Source: an uncultured Oscillospiraceae bacterium
GTDB lineage: Bacteria > Bacillota > Clostridia > Oscillospirales > Ruminococcaceae
Reading direction: 5' to 3'
Length of the DNA: 17,344 nucleotides
Assembly (NCBI GenBank): GCA_934446455.1
Contig: CAKSEE010000051.1
Span: forward strand, 1 to 17,344
Part shown: positions 6,036 to 14,198 of the stretch, piece after piece
Layout: every line of letters starts with the position of its first letter
Numbering within the stretch: the stretch's first letter is position 1
Notes under the pieces: model-generated
What the model saw: the letters and a program-made list of their open reading frames with translations, nothing else
Told to the model about the DNA's origin: nothing
Databases searched by the model: none
Made by a program: the position numbers and the translations under genes

Positions 6036-6679
6036 TGCTTCATGACAGCAGACTGAAAGCAGCCGCGGAGCTGTGCCGCAGGGGCGTTATAATCGCCGAT
6101 GTTGGCACAGACCACGCGCTGCTTGCGTGCTATCTTGCCATGAACGGCGCAAAGGCCGTGTACGCCTCGGACGTAAGGGACGGTCCGCTTGAAGCCGCCC
6201 GCAGGACGGTCGAGGAATGCGGCGCGAAAAACGTCACCGTGCTTAAGTCCGACGGACTGAGGGAGATTCCCTTTGCGGACGACGTTGTTATATGCGGCAT
6301 GGGCGGCGAGCTTATCGCGCGGATAGTGACGGAGTGCACGTTTACAAACGAAAATACGCATTTTATTCTTCAGCCCATGACAAAGGCTGACGCACTGCGG
6401 CGCAGTCTTTACGAAAACGGCTTTGAAATAGACGAGGAGCGCACCGCACGCAGCGCGGGACATTCCTATGTTGTCATGCTTGCGAGATATACGGGCGTGC
6501 GCACGCAGACAGACGAGGCGTTCGCGCTTGCGGGAAAGGTTACAGACCCCGATTTCCTGCGGAATATCGCGCAGAAGCTGCAAAAGCGCGCGCAGGGTCT
6601 TGAGCGCGGCGGCGAACCCGACAGGGCGCGGGAGCTGCGGGAGCTTGCCCGCAGCATTATTGAAAAGGCTGAGCATTGA
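6035..6679 (+). CDS. trmK: tRNA (adenine-N1)-methyltransferase TrmK
   Basis: The start ATG (6035-6037) overlaps the upstream TGA by one base; an in-frame ATG at 5969 would run through the DUF1858 gene and is rejected. The 214-residue product is a class I SAM-dependent methyltransferase of the TrmK (YqfN/COG2384) family, which methylates N1 of adenine 22 in tRNA. Visible motifs are RLKAAAELCRRG near the N-terminus, SAM motif I ADVGTDHALL (21-30), acidic motif II ASDVRDGPLEAAR (44-56), SDGL (72-75) and the family signature ICGMGGELIA (86-95), followed by LQPMTKADALR. The C-terminal third (about 150-214) is predicted helical, as is normal for TrmK. Length fits the family. Pairing with a following Nif3-like gene is conserved in Firmicutes (yqfN-yqfO in Bacillus). 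Confidence 0.93.
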   Translation: MLHDSRLKAAAELCRRGVIIADVGTDHALLACYLAMNGAKAVYASDVRDGPLEAARRTVEECGAKNVTVLKSDGLREIPFADDVVICGMGGELIARIVTECTFTNENTHFILQPMTKADALRRSLYENGFEIDEERTARSAGHSYVVMLARYTGVRTQTDEAFALAGKVTDPDFLRNIAQKLQKRAQGLERGGEPDRARELRELARSIIEKAEH

Positions 6680-6687
6680 GGTATTAC

Positions 6688-7461
6688 ATGACTATAAACG
6701 ACATTCTTGACTACATAAACACATTCTCCCCGCTTTCCTTCGCGGAGGACTTCGATAACGTCGGGCTTCTTATCGGCAGCGGCGAGGAGCGCGTGCGCGG
6801 GATATGCTGCGCGCTCGACATCACAAACGAGGTGGTGGACGAGGCGCTGGCGCACGGAGCTAACCTTATCATAGCGCACCACCCCGTGATATTCGACGGG
6901 CTTAAGCGCATTCCCGCGTGGAACCCCGCGGCGCGGCTCGTAAAAAACGACGTTGCGGCTATCTGCATTCACACCAACTTTGACATGAGCGAGGGCGGCG
7001 TGAACGACGCGCTGCTCGAGCTTCTCGGGTTTCAGAGCAGCGGCGTGCTTGAGCAGGTGCTGCCAAACGGCTTAGGCTTCGGCGCGGTGTGCGAGCTGCC
7101 GCTCGGGTTCAGCCCGCGCTCGCTTGCGGAGCACTGCAAAGCGGCGCTCGACCTTGAAAGCGTGAGGTACTCGCGCATCGAGTGCGAGATAAGGCGCGCG
7201 GCAGTGTGCTGCGGCAGCGGCGTCAACGCAAAGGTAATGCAGCTTGCGCGCGAAAAGGGCTGCGACGCTATAATCTCGGGCGACATAAAGCACAATTTCT
7301 GGGTGGAAGCCGTAAACAGCGGTATAGTGCTTATAGACGCGGGGCATTTCGGCACGGAAAAGCAGGCGCCCCACAGGATAGCGGCGCTTCTCACCCGCCG
7401 TTTCGGCGCGCTGCCCGTGTTCACCGCGGAAACCGACGTTGACCCCTGCGAATACATCTGA
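6688..7461 (+). CDS. Nif3-like dinuclear metal-centre protein (DUF34/YbgI type)
   Basis: ATG at 6688 is preceded by GAGG (6678-6681), which overlaps the trmK stop; an in-frame TTG at 6676 lacks a better site. The 257-residue product carries the family's metal ligands: IIAHHPVIF (61-69) with His64/His65, CIHTNFDMSEGGVND (93-107) with His95 and Asp99, and DAGHFGTE (217-224) with His220 and Glu224. The family forms hexameric rings with two metals per subunit; a GTP cyclohydrolase-like or other hydrolase activity has been proposed, but the role is unsettled. At 257 residues it is the short form like E. coli YbgI and lacks the inserted middle domain of Bacillus YqfO. It sits 8 bases after trmK. 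Confidence 0.93.
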   Translation: MTINDILDYINTFSPLSFAEDFDNVGLLIGSGEERVRGICCALDITNEVVDEALAHGANLIIAHHPVIFDGLKRIPAWNPAARLVKNDVAAICIHTNFDMSEGGVNDALLELLGFQSSGVLEQVLPNGLGFGAVCELPLGFSPRSLAEHCKAALDLESVRYSRIECEIRRAAVCCGSGVNAKVMQLAREKGCDAIISGDIKHNFWVEAVNSGIVLIDAGHFGTEKQAPHRIAALLTRRFGALPVFTAETDVDPCEYI

Positions 7462-7478
7462 CAAAGAAGTGAAATGAT

Positions 7479-9233
7479 ATGTCCCTTGACGGAGCGTTTT
7501 TACATTTGGTAAAACAAGAGCTTATGCCGCTCGTCGGCGCAAGAGCGGATAAAATATACCAGCCCTCGCGCGAGGAGCTGGTGCTTTCGCTGCGCACGCC
7601 GCGCGACGGCGCGAAAAAGCTCATAATCTCCGCAAACAGCGCCGCAGCAAGGGTGAACCTCACCGCGCAGAGCTTTGACAATCCCCAGAGCCCGCCCATG
7701 TTCTGTATGCTTATGCGCAAGCACCTTTGCGGCGGAAAGCTGCTCGACATACGGCAGGACGGGCTGGAGCGCATTCTCTGCTTCGATTTTGAATGCACCA
7801 ATGAAATAGGCGACACCGTGATAAACACGCTTATCGCAGAGGTTATGGGCAGGCGCAGCAACATCATTCTCGTGCGGGACGGCAGGGTGGTTGACAGCAT
7901 AAAGCGCATTACGGACGAGATTTCCTCGGTTCGCCGAGTGCTGCCCAATATCCCCTACGAAACGCCCCCGCGCAAACAGCGGCTGAACCTTTTGGAGGTC
8001 ACGCCCGAGCAGGTGTGGGAAAGGCTCAGCGGCAGCACCGAGCGCCTTTCAAAACGGCTTTGCAGCGTGCTTGAGGGCGTGTCGCCGATATTCGCGCGGG
8101 AGTGCGCGTGGTACGCCGCTAAGGACGTTGAGGCGGTCTGCGCGGAGCTTTCGGAAAGCGCGCGGGACAGGGTGCTTTTTTTCCTGTCAAGGGCGAAAAG
8201 GGCGCTTGACGGCGAGCCTGACTTCACCGTTGTAAGCGACCTTAACGGCGTGAAAAAGGACTTCTGCTTTATGAATATTGAGCAGTATTTCACCGCAATG
8301 CTGATAACAAAAGCTGAAAGCGCGAACGCCCTGCTTGACGGCTTTTTTGCGGCGGCAGACCGCAGCGAGCGCACAAAGCAGCGCGCCCGCGACCTGCTGC
8401 GCCTGCTCGTGAACACCTACGAGCGCATTGCGCGCAGGACGGAGCTTCAGAAAAAGGAGCTTGCAGAATGCGGCGAGCGGGAGGTTTTCCGAGTCTGCGG
8501 CGACCTTATAAACGCGAATATATGGCGGCTTGAAAAGGGCATGACGAAGTGCACGCTCGAGGACTTCGCCACGGGCGAGCCGCGCGAGATAACGCTTGAC
8601 GCGCGCCTTACCCCCGCGCAGAACGCACAGAAGTATTACAGCGAGTACCGCAAGCTCGACACGGCGGAAAAAATGCTCACGGGTCTTATCAAAAAGGGCG
8701 AGGAGGAGCTTGTCTACATCGACAGCGTTTTTGACGCGGCAAGCCGCACCGAAAACGAACTTGAGCTTGCCGAGATACGAAAGGAGCTGCGCGCGGGCGG
8801 CTACCTGCGCGGCGCGGAAAAGCCCGAGGAGCGCGTGAAGAAGCTCTCCGAGCCGCTGCGTTTCCGCTCGAGCGACGGGTTTGAGATACTTGTGGGCAAA
8901 AACAACCGCCAGAACGACCAGCTGACGCTTAAAACCGCGAAAGCCACGGACCTGTGGCTCCACACACAGGGCATAGCGGGCAGCCACGTTATAATTAAAA
9001 CGGACGGGAAGCAACCGCCCGAGCAGACGATTTTCGAGGCGGCGCAGCTTGCGGCGTACCACTCAAAGGGGCGCAGCGGCTCGCAGGTGCCTGTGGACTG
9101 CACGGCGGTAAAATTCGTGAAAAAGCCCGCGGGCGCAAAACCCGGCATGGTCATCTTCACAAACAACAAAACGCTTTTTGTCACCCCGGGCGAGGAGCTT
9201 GTCGAGTCGCTCAGAGCCGACAAAAAGCAATAA
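7479..9233 (+). CDS. rqcH: RqcH (NFACT family), ribosome-associated quality control factor
   Basis: The 584-residue product starts 17 bases after the Nif3 stop; the ribosome binding site is weak (AAGAAGTGA region), so coupling is likely. RqcH binds obstructed 50S subunits carrying peptidyl-tRNA and recruits tRNA-Ala to add C-terminal alanine tails that mark the chain for degradation. Domains: NFACT-N (1 to about 150) starting MSLDGAFLHLVKQEL, with QSPPMFCMLMRKHL (70-83) and LIAEVMGRRSNIILV (118-132); a helix-hairpin-helix region; a charged coiled-coil (about 380-455); and NFACT-R (about 462-575) with DLWLHTQGIAGSHVII (491-506). At the functional Asp97-Arg98 pair described in Bacillus RqcH this protein reads GLER (Glu97-Arg98), a conservative change. 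Older annotations call this family fibronectin-binding protein A; surface adhesion is not supported here, as no signal peptide is seen. Confidence 0.93.
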   Translation: MSLDGAFLHLVKQELMPLVGARADKIYQPSREELVLSLRTPRDGAKKLIISANSAAARVNLTAQSFDNPQSPPMFCMLMRKHLCGGKLLDIRQDGLERILCFDFECTNEIGDTVINTLIAEVMGRRSNIILVRDGRVVDSIKRITDEISSVRRVLPNIPYETPPRKQRLNLLEVTPEQVWERLSGSTERLSKRLCSVLEGVSPIFARECAWYAAKDVEAVCAELSESARDRVLFFLSRAKRALDGEPDFTVVSDLNGVKKDFCFMNIEQYFTAMLITKAESANALLDGFFAAADRSERTKQRARDLLRLLVNTYERIARRTELQKKELAECGEREVFRVCGDLINANIWRLEKGMTKCTLEDFATGEPREITLDARLTPAQNAQKYYSEYRKLDTAEKMLTGLIKKGEEELVYIDSVFDAASRTENELELAEIRKELRAGGYLRGAEKPEERVKKLSEPLRFRSSDGFEILVGKNNRQNDQLTLKTAKATDLWLHTQGIAGSHVIIKTDGKQPPEQTIFEAAQLAAYHSKGRSGSQVPVDCTAVKFVKKPAGAKPGMVIFTNNKTLFVTPGEELVESLRADKKQ

Positions 9234-9248
9234 CGGTTTGTATAAAAT

Positions 9249-9315
9249 GCACGCCATATTACAGTATGTGCGCTTTTTCGGGAATATCCGACCGCGCAGC
9301 GTTCTATGCGCTTTT
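9249..9315 (+). terminator. Weak terminator-like hairpins after rqcH
   Basis: Two modest hairpins are each followed by T-runs. The first pairs GCAC (9249-9252) with GTGC (9268-9271) and ATA with TAT around TTACAG, and leads into TTTTT (9274-9278). The second pairs GCGCA (9294-9298) with TGCGC (9307-9311), then TTTT (9312-9315). Between them TCGGG/TCCGA (9278-9282/9287-9291) can also pair. They could end the rqcH operon or form part of a valS leader attenuator. Confidence 0.4.
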
Positions 9316-9329
9316 CTGTCGGAAAACGG

Positions 9330-9346
9330 CGCGTTTTGTAAACGCG
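9330..9346 (+). promoter_or_regulatory. Perfect hairpin in the valS leader; no T-box motif seen
   Basis: CGCGTTT (9330-9336) and AAACGCG (9340-9346) pair perfectly around TGT. A further short hairpin GCGG/CCGC lies at 9374-9385. The rqcH-valS gap (9234-9454) is long enough for a regulatory leader, but I see neither the conserved T-box GGGTGG sequence nor a specifier arrangement. I could not place a convincing promoter for valS; AT-rich sequence near 9400-9425 is the likeliest area. Confidence 0.4.
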
Positions 9347-9454
9347 GTGTATATTCGACGGAAATATTACAACGCGGAATCCCGCATAAAATACAAATCG
9401 TAATATATAAGCATATTATAACAAAAATCGACATAAAGGAAAGGACTTGCAGTT

Positions 9455-12088
9455 ATGAGAAAGGAACTCGCAAAGACGTACGCCCCAAAGGAGTTTGAGG
9501 AGCGCATTTATAAGGACTGGGAGGAAAAGGGCTACTTCCACGCAGAAATCGACCCCAAGAAAAAGCCATACACGATAGTTATTCCCCCGCCCAACATCAC
9601 AGGACAGCTTCACATGGGGCACGCCCTCGACAACACGCTTCAGGATATCCTTATCCGCTGGAGGAGAATGGAGGGCTACTCCGCTCTCTGGCTGCCGGGT
9701 ACGGACCACGCTTCCATAGCGACGGAAGCCAAGATAGTAAACAAGATGAAGGAAGAGGGTCTTACCAAGGACGACGTGGGACGCGATGGTTTCCTTGAGC
9801 GCGCGTGGGAGTGGAAGCGCGTTTACGGCGGCAGGATAGTACAGCAGCTTAAGAAGCTCGGCTCGTCGTGCGATTGGCAGAGAGAGCGCTTTACCCTCGA
9901 CGAGGGCTGCTCCAAGGCGGTACAGAAGGTATTCATGGACCTGTACAACAAGGGGCTTATCTACCACGGCGAGAGAATAATCAACTGGTGTCCCAACTGC
10001 AAGACCTCTATCTCCGACATCGAGTGCGAGTACGAGGAGCAGGACGGCTTCTTCTGGCACATAAACTACCCGTTTGCGGACGGCAGCGGCTTCCTTGAGA
10101 TAGCAACAACCCGCCCCGAAACGCTTCTGGGCGACTCCGCCGTAGCGGTAAACCCCAAGGATGAGCGCTACAGGGACATCGTAGGCAAAATGCTTAAGCT
10201 GCCGCTCACCGACAGGGAGATTCCCGTTATCGCGGACGACTATGTCGACATGGAGTTCGGCACGGGCTGCGTTAAGATAACCCCCGCGCACGACCCCAAC
10301 GACTTTGAGGTGGGCAAGCGCCACGGTCTGCCCCTTATCCACATGATGAACGATGACGCGACTATCCGCGAGGACGTTGGCGGCAAGTACGCCGGCATGG
10401 AGAGATACGCCGCGCGCAAGGCCATGGTTGAGGACCTTGAAAAGCAGGGGCTGCTTGTAAAGGTAGAGCCGCACAAGCACAACGTTGGCTGCTGCCAGCG
10501 CTGCGGCACCACGGTAGAGCCGAGAGCCTCCTATCAGTGGTTCGTTTCCATGAAGAAGCTTGCGCAGCCCGCTATAGACGTTGTAAAGAGCGGGGAACTG
10601 CGCTATATCCCCAAGCGCTTTGAGAACGGTTACCTCTACTGGATGGAGAACATACGCGACTGGTGCATTTCCCGCCAGCTGTGGTGGGGACACCGCATAC
10701 CCGCGTATTACTGCCAGAACAAAGACTGCCGCCACACCGAGATAACGCTCGACGGCATTACGACCTGCCCCAAGTGCGGCGCGCCCATGAAGCAGGACGA
10801 GGACACGCTCGACACATGGTTCTCCTCGGCGCTCTGGCCGTTCTCAACGCTCGGCTGGCCCGAAAAGACCCCCGACCTCGACTACTTCTACCCCACCTCC
10901 ACGCTTGTTACGGGCTACGATATAATCCCGTTCTGGGTTGCGAGAATGATTTTCTCGGGGCTTGAGCATACCGGACAGAAGCCCTTCAAGGACGTGCTTA
11001 TCCACGGCCTTGTGCGCGACGAGCAGGGCAGAAAGATGTCCAAGTCCCTCGGAAACGGCGTAGACCCGCTCGAGATAATCGACAAGTACGGCGCGGACGC
11101 GCTGCGCCTTACCCTTGTTACGGGCAACGCTCCCGGCAACGATATGCGCTGGACGGAAACGAAGGTAACAAACTCCCGCAACTTTGCCAACAAGCTCTGG
11201 AACGCCTCGCGCTACATTCTCATGAACCTGCCCGAGGACTTCTCCGCGCCCGTGCTGCCCGCAGAGCTTCCTATCGAGGACAAGTGGGTGCTGAGTCTCT
11301 ACAACGACGTTGTAAAGAACGTTACCGCGAACCTTGAATCATACGAGCTCGGCATAGCCGTTCAGAACCTCACCGACTTTATCTGGGACGTTTTCTGCGA
11401 CTGGTATATCGAGCTTACAAAGCCGAGAATTGCCGCAGGCGGCGGAGACGCCCTTGCAGCGCAGAACGTTCTCGTATACGTAATGCGCGGCGTGCTGAAG
11501 CTGCTGCACCCGTTCATGCCGTTCATCACCGAGGAGATTTGGCAGTCCATGCCCAACGGCGAGTGCGAGAGCATTATGACCGCAAAGTGGTGCGAGTACG
11601 ACGAGAAACTGCACTTCGAGCGCGAGCAGGAGGAGTTCTCCCGCGTTGTAAACGCAATCAAGGCTATCCGCGTTCAGCGCAACGAGCTTAACGTCCCCCC
11701 CTCAAAGAAAGTCACCATGCACGTTGAAACGCAGCACACCGAGCTTTTCGCAGGCTGCCGCGCGTTCTTTGAGAAGCTTGCGGGCGCGGGCGAGTTTACC
11801 GTGTGCGAAAAGGTATCCGACACAGAGGGCATGGTTACGGTAGTAACCGACAGCGCGCGCGTATTTATGCCCATGGGCGAGCTTGTTGACAGGGAAAAGG
11901 AGCTTGCGCGCCTTGAAAAGGAGAAAAAGGCGGCAGAAAAGGACATTCAGTTCCTTAGCGGCAAGCTGAACAATCAGGGCTTCCTTGCAAAGGCGCCCGC
12001 GCAGCAGATAGAAAACGAGCGCGCAAAGCTTGCGAAAGCGCAGGAAAAGCTCGCCAAGATAAGCGAATCCATAGCGGGGCTGCAGTAA
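9455..12088 (+). CDS. valS: Valyl-tRNA synthetase
   Basis: The 877-residue class Ia aminoacyl-tRNA synthetase charges tRNA-Val with valine using ATP in the cytoplasm. The start ATG follows a purine-rich AAAGGAAAGGA (9435-9445). The HIGH motif is in PPPNITGQLHMGHALDN (44-60), with His53-Met-Gly-His56. The KMSKS motif is at 527-531 in QGRKMSKSLGNG. An editing CP1 domain lies between, with TTRPETLLGDSAVAV, followed by CISRQLWWGHRIPAYYC. Cysteine pairs CPNC, CQRC and CPKC suggest zinc-binding knobs. The C-terminal 70 residues form the Lys/Glu-rich coiled-coil arm typical of ValS that contacts tRNA. Length matches the Bacillus enzyme (about 880). Lysine codons are mostly AAG, as in the esterase gene, consistent with high expression. 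Full-length with no breaks. Confidence 0.98.
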   Translation: MRKELAKTYAPKEFEERIYKDWEEKGYFHAEIDPKKKPYTIVIPPPNITGQLHMGHALDNTLQDILIRWRRMEGYSALWLPGTDHASIATEAKIVNKMKEEGLTKDDVGRDGFLERAWEWKRVYGGRIVQQLKKLGSSCDWQRERFTLDEGCSKAVQKVFMDLYNKGLIYHGERIINWCPNCKTSISDIECEYEEQDGFFWHINYPFADGSGFLEIATTRPETLLGDSAVAVNPKDERYRDIVGKMLKLPLTDREIPVIADDYVDMEFGTGCVKITPAHDPNDFEVGKRHGLPLIHMMNDDATIREDVGGKYAGMERYAARKAMVEDLEKQGLLVKVEPHKHNVGCCQRCGTTVEPRASYQWFVSMKKLAQPAIDVVKSGELRYIPKRFENGYLYWMENIRDWCISRQLWWGHRIPAYYCQNKDCRHTEITLDGITTCPKCGAPMKQDEDTLDTWFSSALWPFSTLGWPEKTPDLDYFYPTSTLVTGYDIIPFWVARMIFSGLEHTGQKPFKDVLIHGLVRDEQGRKMSKSLGNGVDPLEIIDKYGADALRLTLVTGNAPGNDMRWTETKVTNSRNFANKLWNASRYILMNLPEDFSAPVLPAELPIEDKWVLSLYNDVVKNVTANLESYELGIAVQNLTDFIWDVFCDWYIELTKPRIAAGGGDALAAQNVLVYVMRGVLKLLHPFMPFITEEIWQSMPNGECESIMTAKWCEYDEKLHFEREQEEFSRVVNAIKAIRVQRNELNVPPSKKVTMHVETQHTELFAGCRAFFEKLAGAGEFTVCEKVSDTEGMVTVVTDSARVFMPMGELVDREKELARLEKEKKAAEKDIQFLSGKLNNQGFLAKAPAQQIENERAKLAKAQEKLAKISESIAGLQ

Positions 12089-12145
12089 TGGAGCGGCGCG
12101 CAGGTAACCGATATAAGATATATTAAAGCGTAACAAGGGGGTATT

Positions 12146-13051
12146 ATGGCAAACAAGGGACTTACGCTCGTTGTGCTTGCGGCGGGCATGGGTACGCGCT
12201 TCGGCGCGCGGATAAAGCAGCTTGAGCCGCTCGGACCGCACGGCGAGCTGCTTATAGACTACTCCGTCTACGACGCGAAACGCGCGGGCTTCGACAGGGT
12301 GGTGTTCATCATTCGCCGCGATATCGACGAGCTTTTCCGCTCTACCATAGGCGACAGGATATCTGCGCGCATTCCCACGGAATACGTCTACCAGTCGCCC
12401 GATATTCTCCCCTGCCGCGCGGGCGACTTCCCCTCGCGCACAAAGCCGTGGGGCACGGCGCAGGCGCTCTACTGCTGCAAGGACGTGATAGACGGCAGCT
12501 TTGCCGTTATCAACGCGGACGACTTTTACGGCTGCGACGCATTCATGCAGCTTGCGCAGTTCCTTAAGAACCCTGACGCCAGCGGCTGCTCGGTGGGCTT
12601 TCTGCTTAAGAACACCCTCTCCGACTACGGCACGGTAAACCGCGGCGTTTGCAGCTGCGGCGAAAACGGGCTGCTGACCGACGTGCGCGAAACGCGCGGG
12701 ATAAAGCGCTGCGAGGACGGCGTTATCCGCGGCGCATACGCGGGCGCGCAGGTGGAGCTTTCGGACATGGACACGGTTTCTATGAGTATGTGGGGCTTTG
12801 AGGCGGGCTTTATGCAGGTGCTGTCCCGCAGACTTGCGCAGTTTATAGAGGAACTCCCTGCGGGGGAAGAAAAGGCGGAGCTTACCATAGCCGACGCCGT
12901 GGGCGCGGAGATAAAGGAGCGCGGGTACTCCATGCGCAACATTCCCACGGACAGCGTGTGGTTTGGCATAACCTACGAGAGCGACACGCCATTCGCGCGG
13001 GAAACGCTCGCGCAGAGCACCGCGCAGGGCGTTTACCCGAGCCCTCTTTGA
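12146..13051 (+). CDS. Sugar-phosphate nucleotidyltransferase family protein
   Basis: The 301-residue product is a Rossmann-like NTP transferase (GT-A fold pyrophosphorylase). The N-terminal signature LVVLAAGMGTRFGARIKQ (8-25), with Lys24, binds the nucleotide triphosphate. KPWGTAQAL (100-108) and INADDFYG (122-129) correspond to the base/ribose-contacting and metal-binding segments of this fold. Start ATG follows AAGGGGG (12135-12141) by 4 bases. It lies 57 bases after valS and 24 before the HD-GYP gene. It probably makes a nucleotide-activated sugar or similar precursor for surface glycans, given the membrane glycosyltransferase two genes on, but the substrate cannot be told from sequence. 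Confidence 0.82.
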   Translation: MANKGLTLVVLAAGMGTRFGARIKQLEPLGPHGELLIDYSVYDAKRAGFDRVVFIIRRDIDELFRSTIGDRISARIPTEYVYQSPDILPCRAGDFPSRTKPWGTAQALYCCKDVIDGSFAVINADDFYGCDAFMQLAQFLKNPDASGCSVGFLLKNTLSDYGTVNRGVCSCGENGLLTDVRETRGIKRCEDGVIRGAYAGAQVELSDMDTVSMSMWGFEAGFMQVLSRRLAQFIEELPAGEEKAELTIADAVGAEIKERGYSMRNIPTDSVWFGITYESDTPFARETLAQSTAQGVYPSPL

Positions 13052-13075
13052 CAGAATCTGAACGGAGTATAGCAT

Positions 13076-14179
13076 ATGTTGATTGTTCCTGTTGAAAATC
13101 TGCGCAAGGGCATGGTCCTCGCCAAGGATGTTGCGTCCTCGTCTGCGCGCGAATACCGCACGCTGCTTATGAAGGGCGCGACGCTTTCCGCAGAAACGAT
13201 AGAGCTGCTGAAATCAAAGGGCATAAAAATGGTTGCGGTAGTCGGCGATAAGGAAGGTCCTGCCGCCGATATCCCCGCCGCCCCGCCGCCGAGCGCGCAG
13301 AAAAACGCGCACGTTGACCGCGCGCTGAGCGAGCTTAACAGCATATTCGACGCGAGCGAGGAGATACGCGAGCTGTCGCAGGACGCCGTGAAAAAGGTGG
13401 ACAGGATAGCCGACGATATCTTAGCGGACCTCGGCAACGACTCGTCAACGCTTGGCAACCAGATGATAGCCCTGCAAAACTACGACGACTACACCTATAA
13501 GCACTGCCTGCGCGTCGCCATGCTTTCCACCAGCATATGCTCGGAGCTTGGCATGGGCGAGGCGGACACCAAAGAGGTTATCGTGTCCGCGCTGCTGCAC
13601 GACATAGGCAAGTCCAACATAGATCACGACATCATAATAAAGCCCGGTAAGCTCACCGAGCAGGAATACGAGGAGATAAAGCGCCACCCGCTTATCGGCT
13701 ACCGCATTCTCAAGCGCTCGGGGCAGTACAGCGCAAACATTATGGCGGGCGTGCTGTTCCACCAGGAGAAGTTTGACGGCAGCGGCTACCCCACGGGCAT
13801 TTCGGGCAGGCGCATTCCGCTTATCGCCCGCATTCTCACCGTCGCGGACGTGTTCGACGCGCTCACCTCGAACCGCCCCTACCGCCGCCCGTGGAGCGTT
13901 GCGGAAACCGAGGAGTATATGCTCGGCAGCTGCGGCACGCACTTCGACTACGACGTTACCGCCGCGTTCCTGCGCGCATTCAACCCCTACCCGCTCGGCA
14001 TGATGGTGTCGCTGAGCGACGGACGGCACGGGCTTGTTATCGGCCACAACACAAACGTGCTGCGCCCCATTGTCCGCATTGTCGGCGAGGGCAGCGGCGA
14101 GGTGATAGACCTCGCGAACGACTTCCGCTTCCTGTCGCTTTTGGTAACGGGAATTTACGGCGGCAGCTATGAGATATAG
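13076..14179 (+). CDS. HD-GYP domain phosphodiesterase
   Basis: The 367-residue protein has a short N-terminal regulatory part (1-60, beginning IVPVENLRKGMVLAKDV, typical of HD-GYP proteins), an Ala/Pro linker (about 61-76), a helical segment, and the HD-GYP domain (about 130-300). Key residues are His143 in YKHCLRVA, His175-Asp176 in LLHDIGKS with Lys179, His204 in KRHPLIGYRIL, HQEKFDGSGYP (229-239), and Asp258 in TVADVFDAL. HD-GYP enzymes hydrolyse cyclic di-GMP or cGAMP at a metal centre. The usual HHExxDGxGYP reads HQE here, so the second His is Gln230, which may alter metal number or activity. A C-terminal beta segment (about 305-360, MMVSLSDGRHGLVIGHN) follows. No transmembrane segment or GGDEF domain is visible. 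GGAG (13064-13067) precedes ATG. It sits in the run from valS to the glycosyltransferase. Confidence 0.92.
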   Translation: MLIVPVENLRKGMVLAKDVASSSAREYRTLLMKGATLSAETIELLKSKGIKMVAVVGDKEGPAADIPAAPPPSAQKNAHVDRALSELNSIFDASEEIRELSQDAVKKVDRIADDILADLGNDSSTLGNQMIALQNYDDYTYKHCLRVAMLSTSICSELGMGEADTKEVIVSALLHDIGKSNIDHDIIIKPGKLTEQEYEEIKRHPLIGYRILKRSGQYSANIMAGVLFHQEKFDGSGYPTGISGRRIPLIARILTVADVFDALTSNRPYRRPWSVAETEEYMLGSCGTHFDYDVTAAFLRAFNPYPLGMMVSLSDGRHGLVIGHNTNVLRPIVRIVGEGSGEVIDLANDFRFLSLLVTGIYGGSYEI

Positions 14180-14198
14180 TGAAGAAAGGCGGAAGGAT

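Noticed and set aside
9234..9454. T-box riboswitch before valS
   Set aside because: The conserved T-box core and antiterminator pairing could not be found by eye; only unrelated small hairpins are present.
9416..10735. 439-codon open frame on the minus strand
   Set aside because: Antisense to valS; low-complexity translation without recognisable motifs or a ribosome binding site.
11702..13075. 457-codon open frame on the minus strand
   Set aside because: Antisense to the end of valS and to the nucleotidyltransferase, both well supported; its Arg/Ala/Val-rich translation is typical of shadow frames.
14169..14198. Earlier start for the glycosyltransferase
   Set aside because: It overlaps the HD-GYP gene and adds a charged segment before the beta strand that normally opens this fold; AAAGG is better placed for ATG at 14199.
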